Assembly: GCA_963727495.1 (NCBI GenBank)
Contig: CAVSGQ010000008.1
Location: 62,001-126,000, forward strand
DNA length: 64,000 nucleotides
Reading direction: 5' to 3'
From: Actinophytocola sp963727495
GTDB lineage: Bacteria > Actinomycetota > Actinomycetes > Mycobacteriales > Pseudonocardiaceae
Shown: positions 7,457 to 14,836 of the stretch, in pieces
How positions within the stretch are numbered: the stretch's first letter is position 1
Layout: each line of letters opens with the position of its first letter
Translations under genes and position numbers: made by a program
Notes under the pieces: generated by a model
The model's input: the letters and a program-made list of their open reading frames with translations, nothing else
Databases searched by the model: none
What the model was told of the DNA's origin: nothing

Positions 7457-9466
7457 TCACCAGGCCTCGGTGTCCTCCCAGGTGTCCAGGTAGACCTCGG
7501 CGCCGCGGCTCATGTCGTTCGTGATCGCGGCCGCGTCCGGACCGGCGGCGATCTTCAGGTCCGCCAGCCAGTCCGGCAGCATCCCGTAGTGCGCCATGCC
7601 GTCGACGTTGAGGTCGAACACCCGCTGCCCGGTCCGCTGCCGGTCCACAGTGGACCCACCGTCGAACGTGGTGAACGGGTACTGCAGCGGGTGCGCGGCG
7701 GCGTCCGCACGCGGCCCCGGCTGGGCGCCGAAGCCACCGGTGTCGAAGCCGGCCCCCAGCCCGCCCCGGTAGTTCGGCACCGAGCGCAGCGCCCGCCAGT
7801 CGGAGACGAACTGCGCAGTGCCGTTGCCGTACGGGCCGGCGATGCCGCCCAGCGCCAGGATCCGCGGGTAGAAGCTCGGGTCCAGCCACGAGTGGCTCGA
7901 CACCACACCCGGGTAGTGGTTGGCCTCCAGCAGGCTCAGCGCCTGGTCCATCGACTTCACACCCATGTGGTCGACGTCGACCATCATGCCGCGCGACATC
8001 ATGCCCTCGATCGCGTAGCGACCCAGGTCGGTCAGCCCGTGGATGTTGCAGTGCGGCGCGCTCGGGTACACCGGCAGCGTGACGCCGTCGGGCAGCAACG
8101 CCTTGAGCGGCCCGGCCAGCACGTCGCTCTCGACCGAGATCGTGTTGTCGTGCGCGGGGCCGGTGCACGTCTCCGCCTCCCAGAAGCGGCCGGTGGTGTA
8201 GAAGTTGCCCGCGTTGACCACCACGCCCTTGGTGCCGCCGTCGAAGCGCACGCCGCACAGCGCGTTGTCGAACTTGTGGCAGACGAACATCCGCCGCACG
8301 CCCAGCCCGTACAGCTCGTCCAGCCCGGCGTCGATGTCCGCCTGGTCGCACTGCGGCACGCCGTTGCGGATGCCGCAGCCGAACGGCTGGGACACCTCGA
8401 CGCCGAGCACGACGGCGAGCTTGCCCTGCTCGATCACCGAGCGCGCCTGCGCGGGGTCGGTGACGATGCGGAACCAGCCCCGGCCCGGCCCGCCGTTCTG
8501 GTCGTCGATGAAGTCCTGCAGCTCGTAGATCCGCTGCGCCTGCAGCCGGACCTCGTCCATGTCGTCGCAGGAGTTGTGCTTGATCGGGTAGATGTCGCAC
8601 AGCGCGGAGTTGTTCACGAACAGGTTCGTGTAGATCCGCAGGCCGCCGCGCCACGCGCGCTCCAGCCACCGGTAGTACTGCGCCTCGTGGGTCAGCGAGT
8701 CGTGCTTCGGCCAGTCCTTGAACGTCGGCCAGCCGGTGGTGTCGTGCATGAACGTCGGGTACGCGCCGGACACGACGTTCTCCAGCCACGCGCCGAGGCC
8801 GTTGGGCTCGTGGTCGGGGCAGTCGACCAGCGCCGCGGTGATGCCGTAGGGGCTCCACGGCTGTCCACAGTGGATGTCGCCGCCCATGAACTCGAACGCG
8901 GTCAGGTGGTTGTGCAGGTCGACGATGCCGCGCACCTCGCCGTCCGGCGTGGTGCCGGTGAACGGCGAGCCCTGGACGTTCAGCTCGGCCTCCGGCGCGG
9001 TCGCGCACCCGGTGGTCTGCACGAGGGTGAACCTGGTGGCCGAGCCGCGCAGCGCCAGGATCGTGAAGATCGGGTCGACCGCGAGCTGCTTTCCGGCCGC
9101 GGGCGAGGCGATCGTGACGGTGTCGCCGGACGCGGTCAGCTTCCAGTTCGACTGCGGGCCCGCCGCCGACGACTTCAGCACGCCCAGCGTGCCGAGGCCG
9201 GTGGACAGGAAGTCGTTGCCGGTGCCGTAGAACAGGTAGCTCGCCGCGCCGGTGCGCTGCAGGCGGAACGGCTGCGTCGGGCCGGACCCGGTCGCCTGGT
9301 AGCCGCCGAGCACGTTGCGCACCACGTACTTGCCGGACGGCGCCTTGAGCGCCACACAGCTGCCGTCCAGGGTGTTCACGTCCGGCGCGGCCACAGCGGG
9401 CCCCGGTACGGCCACCACCCCCGCCACGAGAACCGCCGCGACCAGCCCCAACCACCTGCGCGCCAT
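7457..9466 (-). CDS. Secreted metal-dependent hydrolase (membrane-dipeptidase/M19-like) with N-terminal beta-trefoil-like region
   Basis: A 669-residue exported protein. A signal peptide is visible (RR, then a hydrophobic core, ending near PAVAAPDV). Residues about 30-160 (SCVALKAPSGKYVVRN ... FRLQRTG) resemble a fascin/actin-crosslinking or ricin-type beta-trefoil. The larger C-terminal part has DLHNH, MMVDVDHMGVKSMDQAL and VVSSHS, which look like metal ligands of the amidohydrolase/renal-dipeptidase superfamily. The substrate is unknown; cell-wall or dipeptide hydrolysis is possible. GGGGAG precedes the ATG, with an inverted repeat just upstream. Confidence 0.72.
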   Translation of the reverse strand: MARRWLGLVAAVLVAGVVAVPGPAVAAPDVNTLDGSCVALKAPSGKYVVRNVLGGYQATGSGPTQPFRLQRTGAASYLFYGTGNDFLSTGLGTLGVLKSSAAGPQSNWKLTASGDTVTIASPAAGKQLAVDPIFTILALRGSATRFTLVQTTGCATAPEAELNVQGSPFTGTTPDGEVRGIVDLHNHLTAFEFMGGDIHCGQPWSPYGITAALVDCPDHEPNGLGAWLENVVSGAYPTFMHDTTGWPTFKDWPKHDSLTHEAQYYRWLERAWRGGLRIYTNLFVNNSALCDIYPIKHNSCDDMDEVRLQAQRIYELQDFIDDQNGGPGRGWFRIVTDPAQARSVIEQGKLAVVLGVEVSQPFGCGIRNGVPQCDQADIDAGLDELYGLGVRRMFVCHKFDNALCGVRFDGGTKGVVVNAGNFYTTGRFWEAETCTGPAHDNTISVESDVLAGPLKALLPDGVTLPVYPSAPHCNIHGLTDLGRYAIEGMMSRGMMVDVDHMGVKSMDQALSLLEANHYPGVVSSHSWLDPSFYPRILALGGIAGPYGNGTAQFVSDWRALRSVPNYRGGLGAGFDTGGFGAQPGPRADAAAHPLQYPFTTFDGGSTVDRQRTGQRVFDLNVDGMAHYGMLPDWLADLKIAAGPDAAAITNDMSRGAEVYLDTWEDTEAW

Positions 9467-9480
9467 TGCTACTCCCCGGT

Positions 9481-9501
9481 AAGGTGACAGGTCTTCACCT
9501 T
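9481..9501. promoter_or_regulatory. Inverted repeat AAGGTGA-N7-TCACCTT
   Basis: A perfect 7-bp inverted repeat with a 7-nt spacer, 14 bp upstream of the secreted hydrolase start (9466, minus strand). It may be an operator or a leader hairpin. No regulator can be named. Confidence 0.4.
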
Positions 9502-9555
9502 GGCGTTACTCCGGGCCGCCGTCAATCCTCCGATCAGCGGGAGCGACGCGCGCGA

Positions 9556-10353
9556 TCAGCGGGCAGTGCCGGCGAGGATCTCCCGGCCGTCGGTGAAGTC
9601 CTCGGGGTCCAGGCGGGACAGCCGCGGACGCACCGCGCGCAGGAACTCCTCCCGCGCCACCGGGTCGAGCCGGTCCAGGCGTCGGGCGGGCAGGCCGAGG
9701 TGGGTGTTGTGCTCGACGAACTCCTCGAGGCCCGGCCGCCGCGACCACGGCACCGGACCGACGTCGACGTCGGTGAACCCGCCGGCGTTGAGCACGGCGG
9801 TCAGCTTCTCCGGCGTGTTCAGCACGGCGTGCCGGCTCACCAGCGCGTCGTCCTGCGGCGCGCCGTGCCGGTCGAGCTCCTCGTGCCAGATCCGCAGCGC
9901 CCGCACCGGCCGTTCCCGGCCCCACACCGCGACCCCGGCGGCGCCGCCGGCACGCAGCACCCGGCGGATCTCCCGGACGCCCGCCGCCGGGTCGGGCAGG
10001 TGGAACAGCACGAACGCCAGCACGGCGACGTCGAACGCGGCGTCGGCGAACGGCAGCCCGGCGGCGTCGACCACCGCGCGGGGAAACGACTCCGGCGCGC
10101 GGCGCAGCATCCCGGCCGCCCGGTCCACCCCGACGACGACCGCGGCCGGCGCCGCCCGGCGGAGTTCGGGCAGCAGCGTGCCCACACCCGTGCCGAGGTC
10201 CAGCACCCGCCGCGCACCGGACAGCGGCAGCCGCTCCAGCAGCCGCCTGCCCACCGGATGCAGCACCCCGGCCCAGCCCCGCTCGTAGGCCTCCGCGGCG
10301 CCCGAGTAGTGCTCGGCCAGCGTGCGGACCGGGTCGTCGGATGAACTGCTCAC
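9556..10353 (-). CDS. Class I SAM-dependent methyltransferase
   Basis: A 265-residue protein. Motif I RRVLDLGTGVGTLLPEL, the acidic strand-2 end VVGVDRA, VDAAGLPFADAAFDVAVLAFVLFHLPDP (motif II/III) and GGAAGVAVWG are clear features of the Methyltransf_11 type. The acceptor is unknown. Start chosen at the GTG at 10353 (VSSSSDDPVRTLAEHYSG), since the longer frame has no conserved sequence. It lies 89 bp upstream of the secreted hydrolase on the same strand and is divergent from the SRPBCC gene. Confidence 0.82.
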   Translation of the reverse strand: MSSSSDDPVRTLAEHYSGAAEAYERGWAGVLHPVGRRLLERLPLSGARRVLDLGTGVGTLLPELRRAAPAAVVVGVDRAAGMLRRAPESFPRAVVDAAGLPFADAAFDVAVLAFVLFHLPDPAAGVREIRRVLRAGGAAGVAVWGRERPVRALRIWHEELDRHGAPQDDALVSRHAVLNTPEKLTAVLNAGGFTDVDVGPVPWSRRPGLEEFVEHNTHLGLPARRLDRLDPVAREEFLRAVRPRLSRLDPEDFTDGREILAGTAR

Positions 10354-10610
10354 CGCGCCACCGTAGTGCCGCCGCGCGGACCGGTCCGGCGTGGCGGCAT
10401 GCGGTGGCCCGACTTCGCTGAACGCGCCCCGGAACTCGCCGGGCACGGCCGGCGGCTGCCGCTTCACCAGGTTGCCGGGCGAGTCGAAGCGGTGCGTCGA
10501 CCCGGAAGGTTTGCCGGCCTCCACGCGCTCGGCCGGGAGTTGTCACACCTCCGGGGTAGCGTCCCGGCCGGAAGTCGGACTCATGCTCTGCGGTCGAGGG
10601 AGGCGCGCGG

Positions 10611-11108
10611 ATGACCAGTACGACAGGCGAGGCCGTGGTGATGGTGTCCCGGCGTATCGGCGCCCCGGCGGGGGACGCCTTCCGGATCCTGGCCGACCCC
10701 GGACGGCACCCGGACCTCGACGGCTCGGGGATGCTGCGCGGTGGCGTCTCCGTTGCCAGGATTTCGGCTGTGGGGGACGTCTTCACGATGCGGATGCACA
10801 ACGAGCGCCACGGCGACTACGAGATGAACAACCACGTCGTCGAGTACGAGCCGGACCGCCGCATCGGCTGGGAGCCGAGGCCCGGACGCGGGCACCCCGA
10901 CGCCACTGCGTCCGGGGCCGTGTGGCGCCACCGGTGGATCTTCGACCTGCTCCCGGACGGGGCCGGGGCGACGGTCGTGACCGAGACCTTCGACGGTTCG
11001 CGCATGCCGGCGGACAAGCGCAGGGAAGTGGACAGCGGGCGCGCCTGGTGGCAGACGCAGATGGCGAGCACCCTGGAACGCCTCGCCGAACTGTGTGCCG
11101 CCCGGTGA
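10611..11108 (+). CDS. SRPBCC family protein (START/Bet v1-like fold)
   Basis: A 165-residue protein of the polyketide cyclase/SRPBCC type. It has an N-terminal strand with APAGDAFRILADPGRHPDLDG, a central VVEYEPDRRIGWEP and a long C-terminal helix (WWQTQMASTLERLAELC). Such proteins bind hydrophobic ligands or act as cyclases. No substrate is indicated by its neighbours. Upstream, 10354-10610 (257 bp) is a divergent spacer in which I see no clear promoter. Confidence 0.78.
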   Translation: MTSTTGEAVVMVSRRIGAPAGDAFRILADPGRHPDLDGSGMLRGGVSVARISAVGDVFTMRMHNERHGDYEMNNHVVEYEPDRRIGWEPRPGRGHPDATASGAVWRHRWIFDLLPDGAGATVVTETFDGSRMPADKRREVDSGRAWWQTQMASTLERLAELCAAR

Positions 11109-11372
11109 ACGCGGCGGCGAGTGTGCGGACGAACCAGCGGGGGAAGGGATGACCGAGCCGTGGTCGGGCGGGTGGTGGCCGTCGCCACGGCGACGTCCTC
11201 GTCGTCCGGGCTGAGCGGGCGGGGACGGCCTCCCGCCCACCGAGGTCCAGGCAGGCCAGGCCGATCTCGTTCAACCGATGGATCACGTCGCGGGCCTGCA
11301 CCAGCGTGCGTCAAGGCCACCCGTTCGCCGCCGGCCGAAGCGAGCGGCATCACCGCGCGCCGGTACCGCACC
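11109..11372 (-). mobile_element. Decayed IS630-family transposase fragment
   Basis: Read on the minus strand, pieces of the N-terminal part of an IS630-type transposase appear in shifting frames. They are MPLASAGGERVALTHAG, then ARDVIHRLNEIGLACLD, then WAGGRPRPLSPDDEDVAVA and TATTRPT, and finally LGHPFPRWFVRTLAA. The order matches an intact transposase (helix-turn-helix region, linker, start of the DDE domain), but at least two frameshifts separate the pieces and the catalytic domain is missing. No terminal repeats were identified. It lies between the SRPBCC gene and parC. Confidence 0.7.
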
Positions 11373-11415
11373 GAACTGGTGCCGCAACCCGGCGAACCTT
11401 CCTGGTCACGGGACG

Positions 11416-14400
11416 CTAGCCGCGCTCGACCAGCCGGCCCACCACGTCCGGTCCCGGGTGCGCGGTGCCCGAGCCGTCCCGGCGCGGGTCGAGCTCGGGC
11501 AGCTCGACCGCCGAGCCGGTGCGGGACACGCCGGCCGGCCGCGGGCCGACCCAGCCGAGCACGAGCCTGTTCTCCCCCTTGAGGAAGCGTTGCGTGCGCA
11601 CGCCGCCGGTGGCGCGGCCCTTCGCCGGGTACTTCGTGAACGGGGTGACCTTGACGCTCTGCCCGGTGGCCGTGACGACCATCGGCTCGCCGTGCGTGTC
11701 GTCGTCGGTGCGCACCGCGGCGAAGAACACCACCTCCGCGCCGGCCGCGAGGTTGATGCCGGTCATGCCGCCGCCCTTGAGCCCCTGCGGGCGCACGATC
11801 GACGAGCCGAAGCGCAGCAGCGAGGAGTCCGACGAGAGGAACACGCAGGTCTCGGTGCCGTCGGTGAGCCAGGTGGCGCCGACGACCTCGTCGCCGTCCT
11901 TGAGCCCGATGACCTCGAACTCGTCGGAGCGCACCGGCCAGTCCGGCGCGCACACCTTCACCGCGCCCTGCTTCGTGCCCAGCGCGAGCCCCGGCGAGCC
12001 CGCGGCCCGCTCACCCAGCGGCGCGACGCCGACGACCTTCTCACCCTTCTCCAGCGGGACCAGTTCGCTGGCCGCCATGCCGCCGCCGAGCGAGACGGTG
12101 CCGACGTGCTCGGGCAGCACCGGCAGCGGCAGCACGTCGGTCTTGAACGCCCGGCCGCGGCTGGTGACCACGAGGATCTGCCCGCGCGCGGTGGTGTGCA
12201 CGAGCGCGGCGACGGCGTCGTGCTTGGCGCGGCCGCTGCGCCGGCGGGCCTCGGTGGCCTCCTCCGACTCGGCCGCGGTGCGCGCGACGAGACCGGTGGC
12301 CGACAGCAGCACCTGGCACGGGTCGTCGGCGACCTCCAGCGGCCCGGCCGGCTTGGAGGCGGCCAGCACCTCCTTGAGGTCGCCGTCGATCAGCGCGGTG
12401 CGCCGCTCGCCCGCCAGGTCCTTGGCGATCTTCGCGAGCTCGCCCGCGACGACCTTCTTGAGCACCGACTCGTCGTCGAGGATCTTCGTCAGCTCGGCGA
12501 TCTCGGCGCGCAGCCGCTCCTGCTCCTGTTCCAGCTCCAGCTTGTCGTACTTGGTGAGCCTCCGCAGTGGAGTGTCCAGGATGTAGGTCGCCTGGATCTC
12601 GGTGAGCTTGAACCGCTTCATCAGGCCGGTCTTGGCCTCGGCGGCGTTCTCGCTGGCCCGGATCAGCCGGATCACCTTGTCGATGTCCAGCAGCGCGATC
12701 AGCAGGCCCTCGACGAGGTGCAGGCGCTCCTCGCGCTTGCGGCGGCGGTAGCGGGTGCGCCGGGTGGCGACCTCGTAGCGGTGCCGGAGGAAGACCTCCA
12801 GCAGCGCCTTGAGCCCGAGCGTCCGCGGCTGCCCGTCGACGAGCACGAGGTTGTTGATGCCGAACGACTGCTCCATCGGCGTGAGCCGGTACAGGTCGGA
12901 CAGCAGCGCCTGCGGGTTCACACCGACCTTGCACTCGATGACCAGGCGGGTGCCGTTCTCGCCGTCGGTGAGGTCCTTGACGTCGGCGATCCCGGTGAGC
13001 CGCTTGGACTTGGTGACCTCGTCGGTGATCTTCTCGATGATCTTCTCGGGCCCGACCGCGTACGGCAGCTCGACGATCGTGATGGCCTGCCGGCCGCGGC
13101 TGCCCTCCAGCGGGCCGATCTCGACCTTGGCGCGCATGCGGACCACGCCGCGCCCGGTCTCGTAGGCCCGGCGCACCTCGTCGAGGCCCAGCAGCGTGCC
13201 GCCGGTGGGCAGGTCCGGCCCGGGCACGAACTCCATCAGCTTGTCGAGTGTCGCGTTGGGATGGTGGATCAGCCAGCGCGCGGCCCCGATGACCTCGCCG
13301 AGGTTGTGCGGGATCATGTTGGTGGCCATGCCGACCGCGATCCCCGAGGTGCCGTTGACGAGCAGGTTCGGGAACGCCGCAGGCAGCACGACCGGCTCCT
13401 CCAGCGACCCGTCGTAGTTGGGCCGGAAGTCGACGGTGTCCTCGCCGAGCTCGCCCACCAGCAGCATCGCCTCGGGCGAGAGCCGGGACTCGGTGTTGTG
13501 GTTGACGAACCCGCCGGCCAGGAACGAATGGTCCTCGGAGCGGACCCGGACCGAGAACACCTCGGCGGGCCCGGCGGCCTCGACGGACGTGATCTCCTCG
13601 AACCGGTAGCCGGAGTCCACGACGGGCCGGATCGTGGCCTGAACCTCCGGGTCCGTGATCGCGCCGGCGCGTTCACCGCGCAGGTACTCCGCCACGAACG
13701 GGACGGCGGCGGCGGGCTCCGGCGCGCCGGACAGCAGCTCGTCGAGCTCGGCGCGCTTGGCCCGCAGGAAGCCGACGCGCTCGGCGAACGCGCGCACCTC
13801 GGCGGCCCCCGTGGCGGTGAGCCGGTCCTCGTGGCGGGTCGCGACGACGCCGAACTCGGCGAGCAGTTCCTGCACGTCCGACGCCAGGCGCTCGTCGTCG
13901 GCCCGGTACTCGACGACCGGCCCGTCGGCGGACTCCCGAACCGCACCCGCGCCCTCGAACGCGGCCATGAGGAAGGCGCGCTTGACGCCCCAGCCGCCGG
14001 TCCACACGCAGTCGGGCACCAGCTCCGTGTCCTGCACGCCGTGGCGCACGCCGTGCAGGTACTCCTGGGCGGTCGGTGTCACCTGCTGCCAGGCGTTGCG
14101 GGCGACGCCCACGACCGTGCCGGGCCGGATCTCGTCCAGCCGGCGCCACTGGAACAGCGGCACCCCCATCGGCGCCTCGAGGCACAGCACCAGGTGGTTC
14201 TCGCTGCCGCGCAGGGAGAACCCGGACGCCGAGGTGATCCGGAGCGTGGGGTGCACGCCCGAGTTGAAGACCTTCTCGACCTGGACCGCCTTGCCGTCCT
14301 TGTCGAGCACCTCGAAGTCCGCGTCCGCCTCCGAGTTCGGCGGCAGGGCGATCAGGTCACCGATGCGCGGGCTGGTGCCGTCGGCCAGCCGGATCCTGGT

Positions 14401-14823
14401 GTCCCCGGTGACGCAGTACCTCGACGCGGCCGGCCCGTCGTCGGGGCTGCCGAAGTTGCCGTGCCCGTCGACGAGCGGGGCGTTCATCGAGAAGTCCTGC
14501 GCCAGGCGGACCATGGCGTCGTAGATGGCCACGTCGCCGTGCGGGTGGTAGCGGCCCATCACGTCGCCGACCACGCGGGAGGACTTCACGTACGCGTGGG
14601 TGGGGCGGTAGCCGTTCTCGCTCATCGAGAACAGGATCCGGCGGTGCACGGGCTTGAGGCCGTCGCGCGCGTCGGGCAGGGCGCGGGAGTGGATGACCGA
14701 GTACGCGTACTCCAGGTAGGAGTCCTCGATCTCGGTCTTCAGCGGGTTCTCGAAGACCTGGGCGCCCGCCTGGTCGAACGCGGCCGGGTCGACGCGGGTG
14801 GTGCGTGCCTTGCGGCGTGCCAT
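11416..14823 (-). CDS. parC: DNA topoisomerase IV-type subunit A (ParC/GyrA family) with an intein
   Basis: A 1135-residue precursor; without the intein about 828 residues, normal for the family. N-terminal SYLEYAYSVIHSRALPDARDGLKPVHRRIL, GRYHPHGD and the active-site Tyr136 in GPAASRY are canonical for the breakage-reunion subunit. An intein occupies residues 137-443. The C-terminal part forms the winged-helix, tower, coiled-coil (ELEQEQERLRAEIAELTKIL) and a beta-pinwheel that lacks an obvious GyrA box. The PAASRY form and the pairing with ParE favour topoisomerase IV over gyrase (inference). It starts 13 bp after parE and ends next to an IS630 remnant. Confidence 0.9.
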   Translation of the reverse strand: MARRKARTTRVDPAAFDQAGAQVFENPLKTEIEDSYLEYAYSVIHSRALPDARDGLKPVHRRILFSMSENGYRPTHAYVKSSRVVGDVMGRYHPHGDVAIYDAMVRLAQDFSMNAPLVDGHGNFGSPDDGPAASRYCVTGDTRIRLADGTSPRIGDLIALPPNSEADADFEVLDKDGKAVQVEKVFNSGVHPTLRITSASGFSLRGSENHLVLCLEAPMGVPLFQWRRLDEIRPGTVVGVARNAWQQVTPTAQEYLHGVRHGVQDTELVPDCVWTGGWGVKRAFLMAAFEGAGAVRESADGPVVEYRADDERLASDVQELLAEFGVVATRHEDRLTATGAAEVRAFAERVGFLRAKRAELDELLSGAPEPAAAVPFVAEYLRGERAGAITDPEVQATIRPVVDSGYRFEEITSVEAAGPAEVFSVRVRSEDHSFLAGGFVNHNTESRLSPEAMLLVGELGEDTVDFRPNYDGSLEEPVVLPAAFPNLLVNGTSGIAVGMATNMIPHNLGEVIGAARWLIHHPNATLDKLMEFVPGPDLPTGGTLLGLDEVRRAYETGRGVVRMRAKVEIGPLEGSRGRQAITIVELPYAVGPEKIIEKITDEVTKSKRLTGIADVKDLTDGENGTRLVIECKVGVNPQALLSDLYRLTPMEQSFGINNLVLVDGQPRTLGLKALLEVFLRHRYEVATRRTRYRRRKREERLHLVEGLLIALLDIDKVIRLIRASENAAEAKTGLMKRFKLTEIQATYILDTPLRRLTKYDKLELEQEQERLRAEIAELTKILDDESVLKKVVAGELAKIAKDLAGERRTALIDGDLKEVLAASKPAGPLEVADDPCQVLLSATGLVARTAAESEEATEARRRSGRAKHDAVAALVHTTARGQILVVTSRGRAFKTDVLPLPVLPEHVGTVSLGGGMAASELVPLEKGEKVVGVAPLGERAAGSPGLALGTKQGAVKVCAPDWPVRSDEFEVIGLKDGDEVVGATWLTDGTETCVFLSSDSSLLRFGSSIVRPQGLKGGGMTGINLAAGAEVVFFAAVRTDDDTHGEPMVVTATGQSVKVTPFTKYPAKGRATGGVRTQRFLKGENRLVLGWVGPRPAGVSRTGSAVELPELDPRRDGSGTAHPGPDVVGRLVERG
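13495..14415 (-). other. Intein in ParC, GyrA-a insertion site, with degenerate LAGLIDADG-type insert
   Basis: 307 residues, spliced precisely after the catalytic tyrosine (precursor residues 137-443). Block A is CVTGDTRIRLADG, block B GSENHLVLC, block F/G VFSVRVRSEDHSFLAGGFVNHN. The first C-extein residue is Thr, and the splice residues Cys1, His74, His306 and Asn307 are present. The site and sequence match the known mycobacterial GyrA intein. Residues about 115-268 hold a homing-endonuclease-like domain with one dodecapeptide-like FLMAAFEGAGAV. There the second acidic position is Ala, so the nuclease is probably inactive (inference). Confidence 0.92.
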
Positions 14824-14836
14824 GTGTGCCTGTCCC

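Noticed and set aside
10354..10610. GGGGTAG near 10555 as a SigF-type -10 for the SRPBCC gene
   Set aside because: No GTTT-like -35 box lies 15-16 nt upstream.
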